DNA of 18,273 nucleotides from Entrophospora sp. SA101 (taxonomy: Eukaryota > Glomeromycota > Glomeromycetes > Entrophosporales > Entrophosporaceae): positions 88,206 through 106,478 of the forward strand of contig CAUDNR010001090.1 of the NCBI GenBank assembly GCA_958430865.1, read 5' to 3'. Below, piece by piece: positions 10,161 through 18,157 of the stretch. The notes below the pieces were generated by a model. That model searched no databases. It worked only from the letters and a program-made list of their open reading frames with translations, and was not told where the DNA came from. Made by a program: the position numbers and the translations under genes. The stretch's first letter is position 1. The number at the start of each line of letters is the position of its first letter.

Positions 10161-11019
10161 AAATAATACCAATGAAACACAAAACCTACCTGCAATTCTA
10201 TGGCATGATCATATAATATCAATATATCCAAGAACTTTTATCAAACAATTACTACTAATTAAACACACAATTAACTGGATAAAACAAAAAGGCATAATTG
10301 GCACTTTTAAAGAACCACTAACATGGAAATACTTCAAGCCAAAAGAATATAAAATTAACAATTGCCAAGAAAACCAAAGAATAGAACTTTTCACAATTAA
10401 AGCTATCACAAAAAATTTACCCACAATGAACATACTAAACAAACGACGCTCAGATATATACCTGACAAATATATGCACCAGATGCAAAATCAAAAAAGAA
10501 ACAATCAAACACATACTCTTTTGCAGTAAAACACAACAAACATACAAAGCAAACTTTATCAACAACATAGATAAAATTATCAAACTACACTATTCTAACA
10601 AAACAACCCTAAACACAAAAACCAATTTAATAACACAATTAACTGATAACACTGATCTAAAGAAGCTAATCTTTTCACTCAGCATGAAGATAATTACACA
10701 AACTAATTACAAAAAAATCAAAAAAATATTCAATAACAAAACAAACAAAATTATCACACAATTAATTGAACAATTAAACCATGAGTTTTATAATGAATGG
10801 AAGGAAAGAAATAAAAAACTTATAGAATGGGAAAATAAAAGAAAAATCACAAAAATTGAAAAAAGAAAAAAAACCACAAACATAATAGGGATTGGATCAA
10901 TTTCTACCACTAGTCACACTAACAACAATGACAACCTTGAAAATATTAAAAAAATCCAAGACCAAGCTATACACAATTGGTTCATTAAAGGTTGGTCCAG
11001 ACACAAAACAATTGAATAA
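10132..11019 (+). pseudogene. LINE ORF2, C-terminal CCHC zinc-knuckle region
   Basis: This is the last ORF2 segment, entered by a frameshift from the RNase H-like part; the ATG at 10132 is probably not a real start. ICTRCKIKKETIKHILFCSK (about 10471-10530) gives C-x2-C-x8-H-x3-C. This is the zinc-knuckle type found after the RT/RNase H of many plant and fungal LINEs (zf-RVT-like), thought to bind nucleic acid. It is followed by a long Lys/Asn/Ile-rich helical tail, with a basic Glu/Lys/Arg segment at about 10790-10875 and a C-terminus ending HNWFIKGWSRHKTIE before TAA at 11017-11019. The hairpin begins one base later. Confidence 0.8.
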
Positions 11020-11020
11020 C

Positions 11021-11046
11021 AAACATACATACAAATATGTATGTTT
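11021..11046 (+). promoter_or_regulatory. Perfect 11-bp hairpin at the start of the LINE 3' UTR
   Basis: AAACATACATA (11021-11031) pairs fully with TATGTATGTTT (11036-11046) across a CAAA loop. It starts one base after the ORF2 stop. In several LINE groups the RT recognises a 3' stem-loop of the RNA, so this is a candidate template-recognition element. A smaller stem, GCAC-GAAT-GTGC, lies at 11088-11099. Confidence 0.6.
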
Positions 11047-11245
11047 AACAATCCTCAACTTAAAGTAGTTACTCACCTACTAATAAAGCACGAATGTGCA
11101 ATTTTTATTTAATAATATATAATAAAATTAAATTTAAAAGGTGGGGCAAAGATTGGTCACGATGTATATACATGTGGGTAAAGTTTTCATAACATGAGGG
11201 AATTATATATATATGTATTTAAAATATGTATAAAAATTAATTCTT

Positions 11246-11255
11246 AATAAATAAA
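11246..11255 (+). terminator. Tandem polyadenylation signals of the LINE
   Basis: Overlapping AATAAA hexamers (11246-11251 and 11250-11255) lie about 17-25 bases before the poly(A) tract, the normal spacing for cleavage and polyadenylation. Confidence 0.75.
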
Positions 11256-11271
11256 ACTAACAATCTTTTGC

Positions 11272-11300
11272 AAAAAAAAAAAAAAAAATAAAAAAAAAAA
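11272..11300 (+). other. Poly(A) tail of the LINE
   Basis: A 29-base A tract with one T at 11289 directly precedes the right target-site duplication, as expected for reverse transcription of a polyadenylated RNA. Confidence 0.9.
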
Positions 11301-11317
11301 TATGTAACTCAGAATAA
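11301..11317 (+). repeat. Right target-site duplication of the LINE
   Basis: The 17 bases match 3648-3664 exactly. Joining the flanks gives the empty site: the left flank to 3647, one copy of the 17-mer, then AAAAAAATATACC. Confidence 0.93.
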
Positions 11318-11913
11318 AAAAAAATATACCGTTATAACTGTTGAATTATGAAGAAAATAGTATCATAGAAGAAAAAATTACTTATAGAAAATTTCGAAGT
11401 ATATTATGTAAAAAAGGAACCCATTTTTTATTTTTTAGTCATGTTACACTTATGTTTGTACACTAGAAATTACATGTTCACCGATCCACATAATCAATCA
11501 GATAATCTGTATGCTGTATGACATTTTATGGGGCTGTGCATCAAAAATTATTCTTAGAATTTAATAAACACAATTCTGTATGATGAAGAACAACAAATAT
11601 CTTGGTCACAATGGTAGGTTTGTAAATAAAAATTTTTTTTCTTTCTTCGTTCTTAACCTACAATCAACTATTTCAGAACTTGTCACTTACCTGAAGACCC
11701 ATAAAGTCTGGTCCTATACCAAATTCTTAAATATACATCATGACATTATAATTAATTCAACATCAGCTTCTGATGAATTTACAGGCTCGAATGGTGCTTG
11801 GGCATGGCATTTTTCACTTGAAGCAAAAATGTGTTCAGGAAATAATGATGATATGGATAAAAGGGTAATACCTTACTATTTGCATAGAATAATAGTTAGC
11901 AATAGGGAGCTTC

Positions 11914-12120
11914 TGGTCAGCTCTCATCCTGACTAAAAGTATTAGCTCTTATCCTAGCCGAGTAATGGTGATGAGCACTCCTAGTCAGCTCTTATCCTGA
12001 CTCAGGAGTACCAGTTCTCATCCTGTGCCTCACCATTGCGACTTGCTTTTAATTTTATAATGGGTGTTTCTTGTTTCAGTTCTCATCATTACAACTTGCT
12101 TTTGATTTTTATAATAGATA
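11914..12120 (+). repeat. Intronic degenerate repeats with AGCTCTCATCCTGACT core
   Basis: Inside the roughly 400-bp intron 11865-12266, GGTCAGCTCTCATCCTGACT, TTAGCTCTTATCCTAGCC, AGTCAGCTCTTATCCTGACT, CAGTTCTCATCCTG and CAGTTCTCATCATTAC follow one another. The better copies contain GTCAG...CTGAC and could fold as small stems. The end of the array also duplicates ACTTGCTTTTRATTTT. Confidence 0.6.
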
Positions 12121-13745
12121 AGATCAGAGCTTGCAAACAATAAACTTCAGGACTATTGGGAAAATGTCATCTTTGAAAAGAAACAAATAAGATACACAGA
12201 ATTTTATTATTAGAACTGTGAACCTCTATCAGCTATTTCTTACTTTTTACTGTTGTTTTAAAACAGGTATCAGTAAAGCATAAACATCTTACAGGAAGCT
12301 TGGATTTACTTTATGCATTGGAGGAGTTTAACATCCAACATATGCTCTCAAAAGGATTATCTGTTGATGATGTATTATACAAGCCAAGATCAAAACAACC
12401 CACACTCAAAAAGACTGATGACACATCACTCAAGAATTCTTTTACCAATGACGATTTTAGGACCCCTATTGGTTCTGAGGTTGGTGTCATAAATATAATG
12501 ATTTTTTTATTCATTTTTGACTTAAAATTGACCAATTTGATCTATATTTACAAAGCATGATAGTAATGATTCTGATGAGAATGATGATTCCGATGAAAGT
12601 GATGAGGAGTGTGTGTTAAGACTAAATGTAGAAGAAATCGGATTTGACGAATACATTGATCAGGGTGATAAACATGTAAGTATTTTTTTTCTCACAATCA
12701 ATTGCAATTATGATTTCTCTAAAAAATGACTGTTTTATAGTTCATTTTCAAAACAAAAGACATTTCATCATTATTTAAATCATACCAGTCCAAAGCATCA
12801 GCTCTTGCACAAAATTCTGGTTTGCTAGTAACAAAAAATTATCACAAACTATTGTAAGTAGGACTTCTAAATGGGATATTGATATTTTTAGTAAATTAAC
12901 TTTATTAATAGAGGATGTTTACTTTTTGAAATTTTAGGAGTCTATCGCATATTCTTTACTAAAATCTGATAACTATTCAGAAAAACATTCTCTAGGGAAA
13001 CACTTGAAGATTGAGAAAGAACATTAAATCAAATTTTATTGGAAAGGAAAAAGTGACAAGAGACATAAAATTAATCCTACAAGAGTATATTGAGGTTTGT
13101 TTTCTTCTATTATTTATATTGTCACCCTTTTGCAATATTCCCTTTGCTGATTACCTTGCTTTAGATTGCTCTTGATGATAATGATGGTGGGTTGTGCAAG
13201 CTTCGCAAAACAATTATGAACTCTTTCTCAAAACATTCAATTCAACAACAGAAAAAGAATTTTTCTGATGAACGCAGTTTCTATTTCAACACTTGTAAGT
13301 TTTGATCTCTTTTATTCAAACATCTTTATGAATTGTCTGTGGTAAATATTTTTTCTTAAATACTTTGCAGGTCTTACACAATTCCGTTGTGTTCATTGAA
13401 GGAAAAAATTAGTGAAGGAACTTTGGTGGCGAATTTAATAAGTCCTGTGTTGTGCATTTTTTTTTATGATGCTTGTATATATCTGACAATTTGGCCAAAC
13501 ACATCCAGTACCAGTGCAAAGGTCTGAAAGCTTGCTACTGGTGATCCTTCTTGGGCTAAACAACCTGATATGATTGGGAATATTGTCAATAATGGTATTT
13601 ATAAAAAAAAAAAACAAAAAAAAACCAGTTTTCTAATTCTTTCTTTAACATCAATAGGAATGTTTGCTTATGAAGTGATGTTTGGAGAAGTAACAGGTGA
13701 GGGTAAGAACAACACGGAAAAGAAAAACCTAATTGATCTGATTAG

Positions 13746-13753
13746 GTTGGGAT
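13746..13753 (+). repeat. Left 8-bp target-site duplication of the family B MITE
   Basis: GTTGGGAT abuts the left terminal inverted repeat and recurs exactly at 13897-13904 beside the right one. An 8-bp duplication is typical of hAT-type insertion. Confidence 0.8.
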
Positions 13754-13896
13754 TATACATGAAGTCGAAATTAAAACCCTAAAGTCGAAATGCTTTGATT
13801 TGAGGCAACTACATAGTAAAAATCAGTTTCGACCTTATTTCAACCCTATTTTGACCAGATCTGCAAATGGTCAAAATAGTTTCAACTTCATGTATA
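13754..13896. mobile_element. 143-bp hAT-like MITE (family B) inside a coding exon
   Basis: The left end TATACATGAAGTCGAAA and the right end TTTCAACTTCATGTATA form 17-bp terminal inverted repeats with one mismatch, flanked by an exact 8-bp duplication. The interior is noncoding and carries further GTCGAAA/TTTCGAC and GTCAAAAT/ATTTTGAC words. It splits the exon encoding MFGEVTGEG...LIRLGL and introduces a TAA at 13780-13782. Removing the element and one GTTGGGAT joins LIRLGL to FMKDLLDIIL in one frame. The size, ends and 8-bp duplication indicate a non-autonomous hAT element. Confidence 0.85.
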
Positions 13897-13904
13897 GTTG
13901 GGAT
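13897..13904 (+). repeat. Right 8-bp target-site duplication of the family B MITE
   Basis: This is an exact copy of 13746-13753. The bases after it (TATTTATGAAG) happen to resemble the element's own end TATACATGAAG, which may reflect insertion-site preference or chance. Confidence 0.8.
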
Positions 13905-14116
13905 TATTTATGAAGGACTTGCTAGATATTATTCTACAAAAAACTGATATTAATTGTGTTTTGCTTGGCAAGTCATTGGTAAGCTGGTCTTCAAGAAAAT
14001 TTGTCTTAATTAATCTTGTTCTATCTAATTAATAACTCTATGTAATAAATAGTGACAAAGTGGACTGGTTATTTAATGATCTTAATTTCTCCTGGAGTTT
14101 ATCTTATGGTAGATGA

Positions 14117-14295
14117 CATCAGGAAATTTTTTCTGATGTGGATTTACATAATCATTACACTATTTACATAAGTTTACAGTGGGCCTATAATATTATGCAA
14201 ATAAGCATACAAAAATTATGCAATTATTATATTGAGTGTAAATATTACATAATTTTTTATGGATGTAATATTGCGGCAGGGAAAATTTCCTGATG
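14117..14295. mobile_element. 179-bp inverted-repeat element related to the family A MITE ends
   Basis: CATCAGGAAATTTT (14117-14130) and AAAATTTCCTGATG (14282-14295) are perfect 14-bp terminal inverted repeats. They match the ends of the 151-bp family A copies, but the core differs apart from TTACA/TGTAA words and CAATATTACATC. The left end also contains a small internal palindrome (CATCAG...CTGATG). No clear target-site duplication exists beyond a GATGA microrepeat overlapping the end. It lies within the degraded gene: exact removal joins YLMVDE to YCDSVELPRSFE in one frame. Confidence 0.75.
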
Positions 14296-14596
14296 ATACT
14301 GTGATAGTGTAGAACTGCCAAGGTCTTTTGAAACATGCTGTATGTTTTTAAATGGGTTAAACACACTGCATGCATTCAAGGTATAACTACTAAAAAATAT
14401 TTAATATTACTTGTCAATTCTGTATAAACTGACTAATTCAAAACTGCTCCTCTAGCTGGCATATGAACAAACAGTGAATGAGACCCTTTTGGCAATAAAT
14501 AAGAATGAAGAAGGCTCCAAGAATAATAAGTTCAAAACATGGCATCGATCAACACTTGGGACACCAGTGTTCAAAAGGATCTTCAAATTCAAATGA

Positions 14597-14915
14597 TTTT
14601 TATAAGATATTGCTTTATTAATATATGAAGTGTCACAATCAAACATCAATAAAAATTATAGAATATATAATATCTACATCAACTAATTTGCAGTACCAAA
14701 TCATCTGCAATTATTTTTTCTTAATATTAATAAAGCATTTATTAGTTCACCCACATTGAGCTTTGGATTTTTAACAATATGTATGATGTGTATTAGTATG
14801 TGAGTGTGGTATCAGAAAAATAAAATATCGCCACACATGTAAAAATTATGAGTCATAAACATTATTCTTTTTTCTCTGTTATTATGATGCACTAAGTGAA
14901 AAAGTGAAGCTTCAC
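14597..14915. other. Spacer between convergent genes, nothing recognised
   Basis: AT-rich 3' flank between the end of the plus-strand pseudogene and the end of the minus-strand small ORF. Several AATAAA-like words (for example AATAAA near 14728 and 14819) could serve as polyadenylation signals. No coding, RNA or repeat structure is supported. Confidence 0.4.
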
Positions 14916-15290
14916 CTAATCTAATGCCTCTGCCAAAACGGGCACCATAATTTCATCTATCACATATGTCATCTTCATAATTATCTGCACCTCATTACAT
15001 GATTGTGCCTCATCATCTGGCCCATTTTCGGTATGACTAGACTTGGGCTCATCATCTATTAATCCTAGAAGCATTATAAGTACAGATAACTCATAGTTAT
15101 TTATCCAAGTTATGAAATAACTTTTTGCATTTATAAAAGCTACATTTTCCAAACCGTCATTTTTATCTACAAGAAAAACACTCGCAATATCTTCATTTAA
15201 CACTTCAATCTCTACTTGGATGTTCTCGTGATTAGTATCAAAGTCTTTTGTTTCTCCTTTCACATATAAAAATTTTTTTTCAGACATCAT
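14916..15290 (-). CDS. Small acidic hypothetical protein
   Basis: The frame begins at tandem ATGs (15290-15288 and 15287-15285) and encodes 124 residues (MMSEKKFLYVKGETKDF...). It is acidic throughout, with a hydrophobic middle (ITWINNYELSVLIMLLGLID) followed by a Glu/Asp/Ser-rich stretch and a C-terminus VLAEALD. The codons before the ATG include TTTTTCTTAG, a good splice acceptor on this strand, so an upstream exon is possible. Composition is more balanced than random AT-rich frames nearby, which favours coding, but I recognise no family. A 151-bp MITE copy lies about 150 bp upstream. Alternatively it could be a surviving fragment of a larger gene. Confidence 0.45.
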   Translation of the reverse strand: MMSEKKFLYVKGETKDFDTNHENIQVEIEVLNEDIASVFLVDKNDGLENVAFINAKSYFITWINNYELSVLIMLLGLIDDEPKSSHTENGPDDEAQSCNEVQIIMKMTYVIDEIMVPVLAEALD

Positions 15291-15446
15291 GACTGCTAAG
15301 AAAAACAAAACTATTAATTAATACATGAAGTAGTAACTATATTTCTGACTCAAAAATTTATTCATAATGTGTACCTTAAAAAAATTCAATAAGATAAGAA
15401 ATGATGCCTCACAAATCTGGTTTATTATATTCATTTGCTTGACCTG

Positions 15447-15597
15447 CATCTGGAAAATATAAAAAAATTTTACACGTGTCAATTGTAAGTTTAATAATAA
15501 AAAAGTGTAAAACTTACATCGGCACTGTAAGATTTACACAATATTACGTCGGCATCATAAGATTTATGCAAGTTTATGCTAAATTAATTTCCTGATG
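15447..15597 (+). mobile_element. 151-bp MITE, family A, copy 2
   Basis: It has the same length and orientation as 3422-3572, with five single-base differences and no gaps. The ends are CATCTGGAAAAT and AATTTCCTGATG. It lies upstream of the minus-strand small ORF. Flanks (…ACCTG before, GACTT after) show no clear target-site duplication. All five differences from copy 1 are CpG versus TpG/CpA. Confidence 0.8.
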
Positions 15598-16285
15598 GAC
15601 TTATCGAGTTTATCTATGTACTATGTAATTAAAAATTTCCCATTGTAATAGATTTTCTCCAATTAAGGAAATTTTCAGTCCGACTTTATAATCTTGAGTA
15701 ACTTTTGTAACTTTTGATTAGTAAACATGTTGTGCGTTATATGTGAATTTGCAATTCATGTACGTGAAATTCAAATTAGCCAATCAGAATTTCATATCCA
15801 AACACCCCACCCCAAAATTCCAATTATAAATTTCGATTTCACATATATACAACATAAAAATTTGTTATTTTTCACAGTAGAATTTTATAGTAAATTCAAT
15901 TTCTAGATAGAAAAAAGAAACCAAACGAATTTAATTAATTATTATTACCACACAACTCTCGTTTATTCATTCAAATCTTTCAGCAATACCGCACAACCAT
16001 CTGTTCCGATTATTTGATTATATTTTCAATATGTTGATGACAGTTTTACTAGAATTCTTGGAATTTATACCAACATTGATATTTAAACTTGGATTAATAA
16101 TCTAAAGAAAATTGGTACTATCATTATTATAATTGTTAGTAATATTTTGTAACAATTATTTAATTGTTAGTGGATTAGGTGATTGTAATAGAAGTATAAT
16201 AATAATATTTAATATTTATAATAATTAATTATCACCATCTTTTTTCAATAATAATGTCATTTTTATTTTATTTTATTTACTTCTT
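15598..16285. other. Noncoding region with promoter-like motifs
   Basis: Mostly AT-rich. It holds a GCAATTCATGTACGTGAAATTC stretch with a short dyad. A CCAATCAG box lies at about 15780-15787, C-rich sequence at about 15801-15815 and TATATA at about 15843-15848, an order that could be an RNA polymerase II promoter facing right. A 24-codon hydrophobic frame starts at ATG 16031 and ends at TAA 16103-16105. It is too short to call a gene and may be an upstream ORF. Confidence 0.3.
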
Positions 16286-16291
16286 AATTAG

Positions 16292-16333
16292 AGGAGTGTG
16301 CGTGGAAGAGGAGGAAAGAAGAAAAGATGTTCG
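16292..16333 (+). other. Possible 42-bp purine-rich exon
   Basis: A block bounded by TTAATTAG before and GTAAGAT after encodes exactly 14 codons, RSVRGRGGKKKRCS, in one frame. It is the only purine-rich island in a very AT-rich region, and GAAGAGGAGGAAAGAAG resembles an exonic splicing enhancer. No neighbouring exon is identified, so this remains a guess. Confidence 0.25.
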
Positions 16334-16385
16334 GTAAGATGATATAATGATAACAATAAGTAATAGTAATATACTCAAAATCAAA

Positions 16386-16421
<36 letters not shown>
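16386..16421 (+). repeat. (ATT)12 microsatellite
   Basis: Twelve uninterrupted ATT units, followed by TTAATTAATTAATT. Confidence 0.95.
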
Positions 16422-17047
16422 TATTAATTAATTAATTATTAAAACAAATTAGTTTGTAATAAATTTTTTTTAATTTAAACTTTTATAACAGTGATAAAAT
16501 ATAAAATAAATGTCATATGCATTCATAGCCATACTCAAAATTATTTAAGTAACGAATACAGTCCATCGTAGTCTTTACTAATACAGGCGCACTTCAAAGT
16601 TACTAGTATAATCAACTACATTTAAGGTGGTTGCACCTGACTCAAAAGATCTTTTGCATATTTTACAGCTTCTAATGCATGTTTTATACAGTTTTCTATC
16701 AATTTTTAGTTTATACCACAAGGAAAGCATGTATTTAATGTAAAGGTGAATGTGATAACATTGTTTAATATCATTTTTTGCTGCACATGCAAGTCTATCG
16801 AGCATCTATTACTATTATTCAATCTAAAAGACACTGGGAAAAGTGAATTAAGAAATATTAGGAAAAAAGAACCAAGAAATTGCAATTTAGTAATCTAGAT
16901 GATAAATTATTGAAAGTAAAGAGAAACAATTAAAAACAAGCCAAGAAAAAAGAACTAGAAATATCAGCAACAAGTCAAAATATCAAGAATTTAACCAGCA
17001 GTCGTAAGGTTATTATTTTAAAGCGACTAGGTGGTGTATAAAAAACA
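16422..17047. other. Noncoding region with one weak minus-strand ORF
   Basis: A 75-codon minus-strand frame starts at a real ATG (16805-16803) and ends at 16578. It is Lys/Tyr/Cys-rich with CKICKRSF, a possible half zinc finger, but no family is recognised and no conserved context supports it. The remainder is A-rich, with repeated AAGAAAAAAGAACYAGAAAT-like words around 16850-16960. Confidence 0.25.
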
Positions 17048-17082
17048 TAATACGTAATACGTAATACGTAATACGTAATACG
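17048..17082 (+). repeat. Five perfect TAATACG heptamers
   Basis: TAATACG is repeated five times, followed by the variant TAATTACG that begins the 19-bp inverted repeat. Each junction creates the palindrome TACGTA. Confidence 0.95.
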
Positions 17083-18045
17083 TAATTACGAAATTAATTA
17101 CGCGACGAGTGACAAAATTAATTAAATTAATTACGAGTGACGAAATTATTCATTGCAGAAGAAATTAATTATGGGTGATGTAAAATCCATAAATTCTACA
17201 TTCTATATTTTATATTTAAAAAAATAAAATATACTTTTTGCACTTTATAAAGTACTACTAACATAGAATTTTAAATTTTTTCAATTTTTGTTAAACCATA
17301 AATAATATTTTGTCCTTGAAGTAAAAAAATTCATTTTAATGAAAGGTATTGTCTTCATGAAAGATTTTACTTAAATAACATGTTTTTTACAAACAGGCAC
17401 TTTAATTATTGTAAAAATATAAATTGTTATTTTATTATCCTAAAATGTTCTTTAAATATAAAAAAATTACATATTGATTGATATTGTGAGGACGAAAAGC
17501 GGTCAGGTTACAAGGAAACAATAAAATTGGCCGAACTTTCTGATAGTACATTTTATTTTAATTGATCTAAAAAATCATTACAAAAATAAGTCACTTTTGA
17601 CTAAGTGAAAAAAAAAATCAGGTTAACTAATTAATATTTCAGAGCCTTGCTAATAAGTAGAGGCAGAAATATTTATTTATTATTTTAATGTAATTCACTT
17701 GTAAAAATAATTTCACACATAAATAATAAATAAATAAATTCTTAGTTTCGCTTATAAAAACATTTTGTGGTCGGAAATTAAACAGTAGGGTTTAAATTGT
17801 CCGTTTGGTTATCAAAGTGGTATATATAGAACTCCGAGGTTTTGTTTATTTGCTTTGGTATAAAGCAAAGGTTCTAACGTTGGTTAACCAGTGTAGTGTT
17901 AATAACGGGTTCTATAGGAAATTTTTGATTTCTTTGATATTTATTCATTGTTAATCGTAATTATTTTTGTTAACCCTCATCATCCGCAATTAGTTTCGTC
18001 GCCAATAATTAGTTTCGTCGCACGCGATTAATTTCGTAATTACGT
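17080..18045. mobile_element. Putative noncoding element with 19-bp inverted repeats
   Basis: ACGTAATTACGAAATTAAT at 17080-17098 is the exact reverse complement of 18027-18045, giving a 966-bp segment. Subterminal GCGACGA words face inward from both ends: one on the left near 17102, and on the right two copies of a GCGACGAAACTAATT unit (read on the minus strand) near 17993-18026. The interior has no ORF. Target-site duplication is not resolvable because the left flank is the heptamer array. It could be a non-autonomous DNA transposon or two separate copies of a short dispersed repeat. Confidence 0.45.
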
Positions 18046-18157
18046 TTTTAAAAGGAAAAGTGGTAATTAATTACGATAATTACATATTAACATTGTATAT
18101 AGTGCAAGTCACCTAAAGACATCACGTGCTGCGCCACTCGCCAAAAATATAAAATAA

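Larger units (their letters stand above)
3665..11300 (+). mobile_element. Near full-length, inactive APE-type LINE with ORF1 and ORF2
   Basis: The boundaries are set by a perfect 17-bp target-site duplication and a terminal poly(A) tract. The content is a short 5' UTR, a degenerate ORF1 (3735-5843), and an ORF2 (5843-11019) with AP-endonuclease-like, reverse transcriptase, RNase H-like and CCHC regions. A 3' UTR follows with a perfect hairpin, tandem AATAAA and the poly(A). The domain order EN-RT-RNH-CCHC fits the I/Tad1 side of LINE diversity; clade placement needs a tree. The RT motifs resemble those I associate with glomeromycotan LINEs. The sense strand is conspicuously A-rich and G-poor compared with flanking DNA. 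At least three single-base frameshifts and one small deletion in ORF2, plus several frame changes in ORF1, make it non-autonomous now. The intact duplication suggests a moderately recent insertion. Confidence 0.95.
11474..14596 (+). pseudogene. Degraded multi-exon gene of an unnamed, apparently multicopy family
   Basis: Coding fragments in order: about 11515-11580 (FYGAVHQKLFLEFN), 11580-11864 (SASDEFTGSNGAWAWHFSLE), 12267-12479, 12556-12675 (Asp/Ser-rich acidic), 12741-12853 (SLFKSYQSKASALAQ), about 12938-13095, 13165-13294, about 13372-13613, about 13659-13763 (MFGEVTGEG), 13905-13978, about 14046-14380 and about 14456-14596. Most joins have GTAAG/GTA donors and TAG/CAG acceptors. The final stop is TGA 14594-14596. 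Breaks include a frameshift near 11580, stops near 12965 and 13013, TGA at about 13527, and two inserted MITEs. I recognise the style of an expanded glomeromycotan family but not its function. A PD...GEVTGEGK stretch loosely recalls PD-(D/E)xK nucleases; this is speculation. Shared degradation suggests it is no longer expressed as a full protein. Confidence 0.6.

Noticed and set aside
13435..13617. Minus-strand 60-codon frame, and the one at 12311-12535
   Set aside because: Both are antisense to exons of the plus-strand pseudogene that continue recognisable coding.
13754..13896. Interpreting GTTGGGATTATNNATGAAG as a longer direct repeat instead of a target-site duplication
   Set aside because: Only the first 8 bases abut both inverted repeats exactly, and removal of element plus 8 bp restores the frame; the extra similarity is imperfect.
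14193..14649. Minus-strand frames 14193-14375 and 14452-14649
   Set aside because: The first lies largely inside the 179-bp element, the second is antisense to the last exon of the pseudogene.
17048..17082. Heptamer array as a CRISPR or telomere repeat
   Set aside because: There are no spacers, the unit is TAATACG rather than TTAGGG-like, and it is internal with only five units.
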